Assembly (NCBI GenBank): GCA_027604705.1
Contig: JADHYV010000001.1
Span: 124,001-188,000, forward strand
From: Allomyces arbusculus
Taxonomy: Eukaryota; Blastocladiomycota; Blastocladiomycetes; Blastocladiales; Blastocladiaceae
Direction: 5' to 3'
DNA length: 64,000 bases
Part shown: positions 54,915-64,000 of the stretch, one piece after another
Layout of the letters: every line of letters starts with the position of its first letter
Position numbering within the stretch: the stretch's first letter is position 1
Notes under the pieces: generated by a model
What the model was told of the DNA's origin: nothing
The model's input: only the letters and a program-made list of their open reading frames with translations
Databases searched by the model: none
Position numbers and translations under genes: made by a program

Positions 54915-55735
54915 CTGTTGTCCAAGGTCAAGGGACCGCAACGCGGTGCAGCTGGGTCAGTCTGGATGCGCGCAAAAGTGGCACGGGCACCGCATCCGCG
55001 CACACGGCCGACCGCAGCCGGATGGCCGTTCGTCGTCGGGTGGAGTGCGCGGTGCTCGTCGTGAACGGCGGATGCGCACCCATGGCGTGCAAATAAGCAA
55101 AAAGGTCCCGGCGCGAGCGAGGGACCAGAACGGGTGGTTTGGCGGCAAGTTGACTGACTTGCAGCAAGCTGGGTTACGTCTCGTCGTCGGTGCGCTGCTG
55201 GTCGGAGCGCACGGCGCACGCTGCCGATACTTGTTCAGTTGGTCCGAGGCCTGCGCGGGCAGGCAAGCAAGCAAGAGCCGCTGGTGTTGTTGGAAACGCT
55301 CGAGAGCAAATGTCGTCGACGAGCTGTTGGCTCGCCGAGGTGGAGGCAGGCAGAGGCTGCAGGAGATGGACAGGGCGCGAAACCTAGGCACGCGGCGGGG
55401 CTGACGCGGCTTTCTTCTACCCTAACCTAGCGTAACCTGCGGAACCATGACCTTGTGCAGTTGTGCTCGCCTGGCAGCCGATCAACTTCCAATCAACGAC
55501 GCGCTTCTCGCATCTTTCTTGTCCTCAATGGCGACCTTGTCGCGCCTTCACCTTCTTTGCGCCTTCCCGTGTCCAGGTCCGACGCGGCAAAGCCTGCTCG
55601 TCACAGCCCGCCACCCTCAAACGATCATGATCCGCGCGGATTCTATAAGCTGTCAATATCCCGCGCCCCTCCTTCCTTCCTCTCCTCCCTCCTCCCTCCT
55701 CCTGCTCTCCCCTACCCGCTCCCACTCCGGGCCGC
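54915..55735. other. intergenic, contains the unresolved 5' end of the repeat-exon gene
   Basis: Candidate first exons include the minus-strand ATG at 55083 (MGAHPPFTTS), but no donor in the right phase is convincing. C/T-rich runs near 55670-55725 belong to the 3' side of folliculin. Confidence 0.35.
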
Positions 55736-58700
55736 CTACGCGCGCATCCTCAAATCCCCCAAATACTGCCGCCGCTTCACGACACGCGCAAAGAACCGCA
55801 ACACCATCTCATCCACATCGTCGCGGCAACGCATCTCCGCTGCCCACGCGGGCACCGCCGCCGTGCGCCGATCCGCTGCCCACGCCGTTTCTCCACCAGC
55901 TTGCTGCGGGATGGCCATGGTCGCTGCAACGGGTCCCGCAGCACCAATTATCGACGTGCGCATCCCCACCCCCACCGCCGCCGTCGCGGGCGCGACCGTC
56001 GGCTTCGTACTCGCGCGCCAACTCGACCCCAACAACGACGAGAGCGACAACAAACTCGGTGCGCGCCTTGGCGCGCGCGGTGCCGGGACCGGAGCGGCCG
56101 CTGCCACTGCAACTGCCGTCTCGGTCTCCCCCTCCCCAGTCGACCCTCCCGCAGCGGCAGCCGCCGACGACACCGGGTGCAGGACCATGCTCGCGACGGC
56201 GAGCGACTGCTGGTCGAAAAACTGTTTCAGCGCAGCTGGGTGAGCCGGTAATGCCGCGGGCGGCGTCGCTGCCGCGGCCAGTTGCGCAACCTGGTGGTAC
56301 TGCGCGGCCAAGTGCAGCCACTTGGCGCGGGTTCGCGCGAGCCCTGCGGCGACGAGGCGCGCAGCACGGTCCGCCGCGGCATCGCCCGAATGGCGCGCTT
56401 GCACGGACGGCGTCAGTGCTGACGGACGCGTGTTCGCGTCGAGGTGGATTGGGGCGAGCGGTGGGCTCGCAGCCGCGGCCGCCGAATCCGCGCCGGACCG
56501 GATGGGCACGGTCCCGCCGACCGCGTCGAGCGCGGCCGCAAAGACCCGCGCCATTTCGACGGCGATCCGTGCGACCGTGCCTGGCGCCGACGCTGCGGTC
56601 GCTGGGGCGATCCCGTCATTCGCGTTCCCTCCCGCGGCAACCGACTCGGCCGCGGCCGCGCCGCCAAAGTACTGGTACGCGAGACACGCGGCGCCCCTCG
56701 GGTCGACATCCACGACACAGAACCCGGCCATGGACTCGCGCAATTGCCGCGTCGGAATCGCAATGTAGGAATCGACACCGAGCAAATTGCATTCCCACGA
56801 GTCGCGGTAGGTATCGGCCTGTGCGATCGGCTGCGCGCAGCCACGCGGGAGGACTTGTCGCGCAACGGCGTGCACAAGCGGCGCGCCCGCGGAGGGGGCG
56901 CCGCGAATAATCACTTGGTTCCCGCAGACGGCGTGCGTCACGACGGCGCAAAAGTCGGCGCGCGGGAGACGCTGGAAGAGGTCGAGTAAGTGCAGTGTGT
57001 CGGATACCAGGTCCGGGTCGAGCGGCGGCGGGCGTGGTGGTGGGCTCGGCGGGGCCGAAGGGACGTGGTGGTCGTGGTCCTCGATGGCGATTGGGTCGGC
57101 CGTCAGCCGCAACGTGCTGGTCCCGTTGGCGTCGGTGTGGTCGAGCAGGGGTAAAGAGCCGGCGGGAGCGGCCATGCCAGGCGCGTGCACGTGGTCGCTG
57201 GTCGTGGCCGTGAACCCGGTCTGCAGGTGGCCGGGTGACGAGGGTGTTGGCGGGAGCGGTGGGCTCGATTTGGGCGTGCTCCGCGTCACAGTGGGGGCGA
57301 TCACGGTGGCAATCGATGCGGGACGCGAGAGGCGCCTCGAGGTCGACCTCGACAGCGACTGCTGCGGCGCGCCCGAATTGCTCGAGACCGACCCATTTGT
57401 GGGCGCCGTCGTGCCATTGGGCGCGTCCGCCAAGGCGGATTCAGGCACGGTAGCAATACCGGACCGGCGAATCAGTGCGGCAAAGTGCAAGTGCAGCGAG
57501 ACAAAGACCGATTTCACGCCGACCATATCGACGAGCGACTTGATGACGGGCATGACATTCCCGTGCCGCTTGAGGAAGCGTTCTGCCGAGGTTCAGGAAG
57601 CGAAGGAGAGTGCCGAACCGTGTGGATCCGTCGGGTGGTGCGGGTTGCGGACACGGATACGCAGCGCAGCGCGGCACGAGGGCAAAGAAGAGCGGACAGA
57701 GTCAGTTTGCTTCTGGCCATCGCGTCAACCATGACCCCAAGTCGACCAACGAATGCTGGTTTGCCGAGCATCCAACAACCATCCCCGTGAAAGAGCACAA
57801 GAAGAACGGACCGGGTGACAGCTCGCTTGGCGCCGTTTCCTTGAGCAGGCCAAACGTGGAGACCTGGTCGGCGAGCCGCGTGAGCTGGCCGACGATATCC
57901 GCAAATTGGCTACGATTGTCGCGCAAATATCACCGTCGTCAGTCGATAAGTACAGTGACCCCAGAGCCACTCAGTCGCGTGAGCGTGCCCGCGGCAGCAG
58001 CAGGCAGGGACGCGGCGTGCATGCGGCCACCATGCGGGTCCATGTGCCGCGCAGCGGCATCCGACCGCAGAAAAAGAAGGCCGACAACAACCGTCGACGA
58101 CCACCACCACCGTCCACACCAGCTGCCGCTGTCACTGCCACCGACCAGAAGTTGAAAGAAACGCACCGAACAATCGGGTCCCACGCCTGCACGACGTGGT
58201 CCCCCTGGTCCGACATGAAGAGCAGCGCAAACGCGCGCGTGTTCCCGCGCGATTCGCGGTCGGCGAGCTGGAAGAAATGCGCAACCGTATACAGCGGGTT
58301 GCCGTTGGGGCCGTCGAGCGTGAAGAGCATCGGGCCGGCGCGGTTCGACGTGACCTCGCACGAGAGCGCGCGCACACACGCCGACTTGACGGCCGGGTAG
58401 AGGTCGTGCCGCAGCGGGTGCCGTGCCGTCGCGATCCAGGGGCCCTCGGTGCCCAGCGCCGAGATGAGGGCGGGGCGCGCGGTGCTCGGTGCGCAGGCCA
58501 GGTCGGCGGGCAGCGATCCGGGCGCGGGGACGAGCGACGGGTAGGCAGCGAGGCACGGCGTGAGGGTCGCTGCAAGCGCTGCGGGGGACGTCGGCAGGGA
58601 TGGGTGGCAGGCGACACACGGGGCTGCTGCGCTGGTGGTGCTGGGCTTAGTTGACGCGGGCAGCGGCGTGCTTGCTGGTTGCGTCGATAGGGTGCCAGGG

Positions 58701-58861
58701 CGCGAAGTGAGCGCGGCGTCGTCGTCATCGAGCGCGGCCAGGTCGGCGGCAGCGACGGCTTGCGAGACAAAGACGATGGAGGGCCCGGTCTGCTCGCAAA
58801 AGTGGGCGAGCGCGACCAGGACGACGGGCGCGCTGGCACTCGCGCTCGCGTCGCTCGACAT
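55736..58861 (-). CDS. FLCN: folliculin (three exons)
   Basis: Exons 58861-58167, 57909-57812 and 57582-55736 (phases 2 and 1; 2,640 nt, 879 residues). The N-terminal longin domain shows VVLVALAHFCEQTGPSIVF, a CVACHP cysteine element, VKSACVRALSCEV (human: VRQACVRSLSCEV), GPMLF and VAHFFQLADRESRGNTRAF. Arg205 in RESRG aligns with human Arg164, the arginine finger for GAP activity on RagC/D. Exon 2 carries IVRQFADIVGQLTRLADQ. The C-terminal DENN module starts near LLDLFQRLPRADFCAVVTHA and holds VCGNQVIIRG, VLPRGCAQPI and SWECNLLGVDSYIAIP, with an Ala-rich insertion before the final helices. Folliculin with FNIP regulates Rag GTPases and TORC1, and AMPK, at the lysosome or vacuole. It is the full folliculin layout, not the short yeast Lst7 form. 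Confidence 0.92.
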
Positions 58862-59610
58862 GGCGGTGGTGGAGCAAGCGCCGTGCGGCGAGTCGAGCGG
58901 GAGCGTTGGCGGGAGCGGCACGGCGGCGTGCAGTTGCTGGCGGTGGCGGCGTGGTGGTGGTGGTGGTGGTGGTGGTGTGGTGGTGTGGTGGTGGTGTGGT
59001 GGGTCCCGCCGCGGTGGGGCCGCCGCTTGTGGTCGGATGGAAGCGGATCAAACCGACCGGCGAGGACAGAATCGTGTCGCGCAGGGCGCGCAGCAGGAAC
59101 GCCGGGCAAGCTGCCGCCGTTGCGGCTGCTTGTCGAGCGGCCGCCAGATTTGACCGTGCCGCGGAAGCGTTGGCTGTGGTGGTTGGCAGTTTGACAGCTC
59201 CTGCCCTGAAACAAGCAGGCACGCACCGCGCGCACGTGAATTTCACACCAAATTGGCTGGCATTCTCATTTGATTTGACTGATTTCGCGCCCACAGCTGC
59301 ACCGGCAGCAGCTGGCCGTGGATCGTCCTCCCTCTCGACAGCAACCGCGAAGAACACATGCAAATGGCGTGGGGAAAACAAGATTGAACATTGTTGCAAG
59401 ACCACCGTACGCGGCACCGGCTCGCGGCTCGCCGATGCGCACGACGACGGCCCGCGGCGGCCAGGCAGCGACGACGTGTGCGCGAGTACTATACCTAGGT
59501 CCGGCTGCAGCACATGAGCAACGCCGTGCGATCAGTCTCCAACCCCTCTTGTTCCGCAAGACTCAACATGCACGTACCACACGTCAGCCACCGCGCCCCA
59601 CCCTCGCTGT
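58862..59610. other. 5' region of folliculin with a GGT microsatellite
   Basis: Contains a GGT/GTGGT repeat at about 58952-59010 on the plus strand (CCA on minus), just upstream of the folliculin start, so probably in its leader or promoter. The rest, up to the 3' end of ATP synthase g, holds no gene. Confidence 0.6.
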
Positions 59611-60268
59611 TTACGCACTGTACCCGATCAGGCTGCGGCGGCCCACAACCTCGCCAATCAGGAAGAACGTGATGGCCTCACCAGCCAGCACCGCGCCCTT
59701 CTGCACGTCGGTCTTGGTCCAAGTCTTGTGCGCGCCCTGCATCACCGACTTGGCAAGCGACGAGGCAATGCTCTGCGCCTCCTGCATCGTCGCCATGGCC
59801 GGCGGCTGCAGGTTGTTCTTGGTGTAGACCTGCTTGGCCACCTCGGCGACCACCTTCGAGTAGTAGATGATCGGGTCTGTCGAGTGCGATGGAAGACGGC
59901 CGCGGGCGGGTTAGCGCGCATGTTCATGAGTGCTCTTTCGGGTGGAGAAGGCGTGGAATTGACTTCTGCTCCGTCTAGCGAGCATCTCGTTGACCGGCAG
60001 AGCTCCGTGAACCCACGGCGCGACTTGGGCTGCGCATGCTTCAGGCCGAGCGGAACCGGGCCAATGAGCGTGCGACCATGCGAGCGTGCACGGAGCGTTC
60101 CGGGGTTTATCTCCATACACTCGGTCGATTATTGCGTGCGTGATCCATACCGAGCTTGGAGGCAAAGTTGTTGGCCACGGCCTGCACGTTGGTGGGCGAC
60201 GCGGCGGTAGAGGCGCGGCGGAGGCCGACCTGGGCGACCTTGCGGGCAGTGGCGAGCGTGAACGACAT
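59611..60268 (-). CDS. ATP20: ATP synthase subunit g, mitochondrial (two exons)
   Basis: Exons 60268-60151 and 59876-59611 with a 274-nt intron (donor GTATGG, phase 1); 127 residues. Exon 1 encodes a basic, Ala-rich N-terminus (MSFTLATARKVAQVG). Exon 2 begins DPIIYYSKVVAEVAKQVYTK, matching the YWSKV-x-xE-x-xKQVY signature of the family, and ends in a single membrane helix with GAVLAGEAITFFLIGEVVG containing the GxxxG-type dimerisation face. Subunit g sits in the membrane part of the F1Fo ATP synthase and supports dimer formation and cristae. Length is normal. Confidence 0.93.
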
Positions 60269-60535
60269 GGTGGACAACAGTGCAGCAAGCAGGCGAGCCG
60301 GGAAACGAAATGGTGGCTGGTCGAGCTGGCCGTTGCTGCTGCTGTGCAAACCGGTTCATTTTCGTTTGGCAGTGGTGCATGTGGGCCCACCTGACCCGGT
60401 TAAACCAGTCCAATCTGTCGTCGTTCTCCACTTGACGGCCGCTGTGCTGCGGCCGACGACCACGACGCTGCCCGACGCTACACGATCCGGCCCGCAGTCG
60501 CCGCACTCGATTCGTCCCGCGCCGCCCACGCAACC
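60269..60535. promoter_or_regulatory. divergent promoter of ATP20 and mS26 genes
   Basis: 267 bases separate two nuclear genes for mitochondrial proteins transcribed in opposite directions, so a shared control region is likely. No motif was identified with confidence. Confidence 0.45.
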
Positions 60536-61669
60536 ATGCTCCGCACGTCGCCCCTCGCGGCCGCCGCTTCGGCCGCGGCCCGCGTCCAGGCCACACGGGC
60601 GCTCGCGACCGCTGCCACGGCCCCGAACGCCAGCGGCAAGCAGGCGCACCCCGCGGCGTCGCTTGATCTTGCCGGGAACAAGGTGACCGCGCCGCATGTG
60701 ATCGCGGCCCTGCACAAGTACCGCCGCCAAGTCAAGCACCAGCGGTCGCAGTACCTCGGGTCGACCATGGCGGCCCAGCGTCGCGCGGCGCGCAGCGCCG
60801 AACTCCACAAGGCCGAGCGGCAGGCACGCGAGCACGACGAAATGGCCGACCCGTTGATTGTCGGCACCTACGCGCCGCGTCGCGACTTGAAGCGGCAGCG
60901 CGTGCGCAACCATGGCGTGTTTGATCCGATCCCCGTGACCGAGGCCGATAAGCGCGCCGCCAACGGCAAGCGCAAGTTCTACGGTGGTGGGGGGAAGAGC
61001 GTGCGGAACGCGCAGCGCGAGAAGCCCACGGCCGAGCGCCTGATCAAGGCCCAGTTTTTGCGCGACTTGTCGGACGCAAACCCGCGGCTCTGGCACTTGC
61101 TCAGCCTCTGGCACGCGTCGGAGCAGTTTGTGACGCCGGCCAATATCGACGCTAAGCTCGAGGCCATGTTCCGGCAAGGGTCCTCGGGCGAGTCGGCGAC
61201 CCCTACGCCTGCGAGCTCGGTCCTCTCGGCGAGTACCGGGATCGACGGGTCGGTCATCATGAACGAATTGCTCGCGCACGGCGGCGGGTCCGCTGCGGCT
61301 GCCGGTGGGCCCGCGCTCACGCTGCGTCTCCACCATATTGCCGAATTTGGCGTGACCGACCACCCGGATTACGGCGCCGCTGTCGAATTCAATCCGCGCG
61401 AGTTTGCTGATACCGATCGGACGTTTGGCGTCGGTGTGGATGCCGAGAACCCGCGGCTCGAGGGCGGATCGCTCTACGCGCACGCGCTCGTGCGTGAGGT
61501 CGCCGTCAAGGATAAGCTGACGGGGTCGCTCCTCGGCCGTCCGGGCGTGCGCAAGGTCCTCGAGTGGGGCGCCGTTGTTGAGGCCGTCGAGAAGGCGGAC
61601 AAGGTCGTTGAGGCTGCAAGTCCCGCAGAGACGGCTGCGTCGGAGTCTGCGCCGGCGGCATCGGCGTAA
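60536..61669 (+). CDS. mitochondrial small-subunit ribosomal protein mS26 (MRPS26/Pet123 family)
   Basis: A single exon of 377 residues, start in CAACCATGCT. Residues 1-35 form a transit peptide (RTSPLAAAASAAARVQATRA). A long basic helix follows (HVIAALHKYRRQVKHQRSQY and AARSAELHKAERQAREHDE). The element LLSLWHASEQFVTPANIDAK matches the MRPS26 element with FIT-x-ENLEAR-x-EAAL near the end of the human protein. Here some 170 more residues follow, including FGVTDHPDYGAAVEFNPREF and an Ala/Glu tail. mS26 is a small-subunit protein of the mitoribosome. The call rests mainly on this single block plus the basic helix and transit peptide. Confidence 0.62.
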   Translation: MLRTSPLAAAASAAARVQATRALATAATAPNASGKQAHPAASLDLAGNKVTAPHVIAALHKYRRQVKHQRSQYLGSTMAAQRRAARSAELHKAERQAREHDEMADPLIVGTYAPRRDLKRQRVRNHGVFDPIPVTEADKRAANGKRKFYGGGGKSVRNAQREKPTAERLIKAQFLRDLSDANPRLWHLLSLWHASEQFVTPANIDAKLEAMFRQGSSGESATPTPASSVLSASTGIDGSVIMNELLAHGGGSAAAAGGPALTLRLHHIAEFGVTDHPDYGAAVEFNPREFADTDRTFGVGVDAENPRLEGGSLYAHALVREVAVKDKLTGSLLGRPGVRKVLEWGAVVEAVEKADKVVEAASPAETAASESAPAASA

Positions 61670-62085
61670 ACCCGTCCGATTTTTGGTCGATGGTCGCTGT
61701 TCATCTGTATGCTTTGCAGTTTTCCGTTTTCCGGCTATACATAGGATTTGCCTCTACGATTTGTCTTTACGAACGAAGGACGACGGCAACCATAGAAGGA
61801 CACTGCACAACGAATTCACTGGATATCGCAGAAATCAAAACTGGACCTCCCCTCGACGAACTGTCCACTTCACTCGGCAGCGAGCCTGTCGCGCCAAGAC
61901 ACTCACGGCACGTTCGCGTCCGCCCACTCTTCCGTATCGACAACTTGTACGCGCTTGCGTCTCGGGTCCCGGTCCACGAAAACGGCAATGAACGCACTCA
62001 CAAAACGGAACCGGGATCACCGACCGCCGTTGTCGCTCGTCGATCTTGGTCCCCGTCTCATAACCAACGCGAAAGGCGCGGCATC
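61670..62085. other. convergent 3' region
   Basis: Tail-to-tail space between mS26 and sestrin, AT-richer, no gene. Confidence 0.5.
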
Positions 62086-64000
62086 TTAGCTCGGCACCGG
62101 TTTCACGGCATAGTCGCCCGGATGATCGAGGTACTTGTTGATCGCACTGAGCGCCCACACGAGTGCCGCCTGCTTGCGCGCCTCGCTCACGAGCACGACG
62201 ACGTGCGCCTTTTCCTCGGGCCGCAACAGCACGCCCATGCGCATCCAGTCGCGGTAGGTGAGCGTGTGCGGCGCGCACGCGACCTTCTTAACAAAGGCTT
62301 TGGTGCGTCTAGTCAATTGCGACGGGGATCCCAGTCAGTTCTTCTCGTCCCACATCCTCGCCCCACACTGAAAAGAAACCAACGTACTTGTTCACAAAAT
62401 GGTTGACGCGCGAATAATTGTAATCGTCGTGCGACATGCCAAACAGCCGCAGAACATAGTACCAAATCGCTTCGCGGAACGGCGCCGTATCGATCCCCGC
62501 GGCGCCGCGCGTTGAGGTGCTGCACACACTGCGCGAATCCGTGGGTGTCGGCGCCGGCGGGACGCGCAACGCCGCCAAATCCACTGGCGGCGCCGGATAC
62601 GGTGCGGGAGACGCGCCACGCGCCGCATCGTCGCGCCACGCGGCCCACCGCGCATCGCTGTGATCCTCGTGGTCCTCGCTGTGGTAGTTTTCGTCGTCGT
62701 CGTCGGACCCAAGCACGCCATCGTGTAAATCCTCGCCGTCGTCGTAGTCGTCATCGCCGCCGAAATCGTCCATGTCCTCGTCGGCGACAAACACGCTGCT
62801 GTCGGTCATATGCTGCGCCTCGGCAAACGCCTCGTCAAGCAACTCGCCCACTTCGTGCCCGAGGTACTTCGAGACGAGGCCGAGCCCGTGCTCTTCCCAG
62901 GACCAGTCGCCGAGACGGAAGACCGTGTAGTCGGCGGCCTTGACGTCAAAATCGACGTGGTGTGCGACGAGCGACGTGTCAGCCGGGTCGGTGAAGTGCG
63001 TTGCCATGCACGCCAAGTCGGGCGCAACGAGGGCCGGGATTGTGCCGGGCCGCGCCCACCACGTCGCGCAGTGCCGCAATGTCGCAGCGTCGGCGTCCTG
63101 CGGGACGTGCAAGTCCGTGGGTGGTGGTGGCGGTGGGATGCTTGCGAGGAACGTGGCGCCGTCGTAGGGTGTGGGCAATGTCTGCTCGGTTTCGCTGTCG
63201 GACCAGACTGGGACAAGCAAAGGATCACGTCAGTCGTTGGCACCTAGAACACCCAGGTTCTCCCGTGAAGCAACCGAAATGCATGCGTACCGTCCGTCCC
63301 CGTTTCGACACGCTCGAATGCGGCGCGCCGCGCCTGCTCGGCCTCGATAAACGACGACGCGACCGAATTCGGCGCCGACTCGACTGCAACCGCACCACCG
63401 GTTGCCAGCTCTTCCTCTGAGAACGATGCCGACTCCTTAAGCCGCGCGATCAGCTGGTCTGTCAACGAAGCCTCGGCGGGGGACACGACCTGCGCAGCAG
63501 CAGCCGCATCAGCGACCGTCGCCATGACACTCGCAGTGCTCACGGGCACCGTGCCCACCTCGGCGACCAAGTCTTCGTGCACAAGCACGGCGCCACCGAC
63601 CGTATCTGGTTCGGGCACAACCCCCGTCCCGAGCGCGAGTGAGCACTGGGCATGCACCGTGACAAGCACCGTGACCGCATGCACGATCTCGGCGACCGTC
63701 CAGGCATCCGGCGACGTGGCGCCCATCCCCGCCGGATCCACGAGCGCAGCAATCAGAACCGGCGTGACCCGCCACGGCTGGTGCGCGAGCGCCGCATTCA
63801 GTCCCGCCAGAGCCGCCAGTTTCCGCGGCACCCCGGCCCGCCCGAGTTCTAGCCACGTGGGATCCCCACCGGCTTGCAAGTACTCGGAGCGCATGAGGGC
63901 CGCGACGGGCAGGCACCGGAACTGCGACGCGGCCGCGACCGCCAGATACAGCCGCCACGCACGTGGGACGGGGCCGTTCGTGTCCCGCAAGACGGCACGT
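62086..64000 (-). CDS. SESN: sestrin, N-terminus beyond the right edge (three exons seen)
   Basis: Exons 64000-63291 (partial), 63207-62388 and 62308-62086 (phases 1 and 2); about 583 residues visible. The N-terminal AhpD-like half has NGPVPRAWRLYLAVAAASQF and LQAGGDPTWL (human: [20 protein letters not shown] and GGDPKWL), then LNAALAHQPW and VAEIVHAVTVLVTVHA. The C-terminal half has WSWEEHGLGLVSKYLGHEVG, an acidic insertion, IWYYVLRLFGMSHDDYNYSR, FVNKRTKAFVKKVACAPHTL and VVVLVSEARKQAALVWALSA, all clear sestrin blocks. At the redox site the Cys is kept (FRCLPVAALM) but the Tyr and His of the human C-x-Y…H motif are Pro and Met. The Asp-Asp pair in HDDYNY, needed by human SESN2 to bind GATOR2, is kept. 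Sestrins restrain TORC1 and respond to leucine and stress. Confidence 0.92.

Noticed and set aside
58952-59010. GGT-rich repeat as a G-quadruplex or telomere-like element
   Set aside because: Mostly GGT and GTGGT units without runs of three or more G at regular spacing; treated as a microsatellite.

Overview
The window is nuclear DNA of a compact, G+C-rich eukaryote. Most genes carry several short introns, mostly 50-150 nt with a few up to about 275, with GTACGT- or GTGCGT-like donors. Coding regions have strong G/C third positions. Gene content points to a zoosporic, early-diverging fungus, and Blastocladiomycota (Allomyces-like) is my best guess. It combines ordinary fungal housekeeping genes (RAD7, a NAM8/NGR1-type RRM protein, ATP synthase g, ALAS) with genes typical of lineages that keep centrioles, flagella and animal-like signalling: PLK4, a CNBD2-like protein, UHRF1, neurochondrin, folliculin and sestrin. 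The assignment rests on content only. No rRNA, tRNA or CRISPR was found.

Layout. 1-10 kb: a low-complexity gene cut by the left edge (-), a small unknown gene (+), a MARVEL-like four-TM protein (-), a BLOC1S2-like coiled-coil gene (-) divergent from neurochondrin (+), and a multi-TM protein with an SPM-repeat tail (+). 10.7-16.5 kb: PLK4 (-) divergent from UHRF1 (+). 17.4-18.1 kb: a decaying gene relic. 18.6-27.4 kb: ALAS (-), mitotic cyclin (-), a DnaJ protein with HPE in place of HPD (+) and a three-RRM protein (+). 28-30.3 kb: an AT-richer island with serine-rich ORF debris. 30.7-45.5 kb: a poly-Q Sds3-like HDAC-complex subunit (+), CNBD2-like (+), RAD7 (-), ribosomal protein eS24 (-), TAF1A-like (+) and RMND1/DUF155 (-). 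45.9-48.4 kb: a second relic of the 17-kb gene family and a short hAT-type MITE with an intact 8-bp target duplication.

48.5-54.9 kb holds the most unusual locus. It is one minus-strand gene in which 13 consecutive exons are each exactly 168 nt (56 codons, phase 0 on both sides). Each encodes one copy of the same repeat, flanked by three diverged copies (16 in all). A highly acidic N-terminal region lies before the array and a reticulon-like multi-TM region after it. I do not recognise the repeat from any named family.

55.7-64 kb: folliculin (-), ATP synthase subunit g (-) divergent from mitoribosomal mS26 (+), and sestrin (-) running off the right edge. Folliculin and sestrin both act in amino-acid sensing upstream of TORC1. 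ALAS, RMND1, ATP synthase g and mS26 serve the mitochondrion. PLK4 and the CNBD2-like protein fit a life cycle with flagellated cells.

Exon boundaries were chosen by hand from splice motifs and frame. For every complete multi-exon model given here the summed exon lengths are a multiple of three, which supports them, but none was checked against transcripts.
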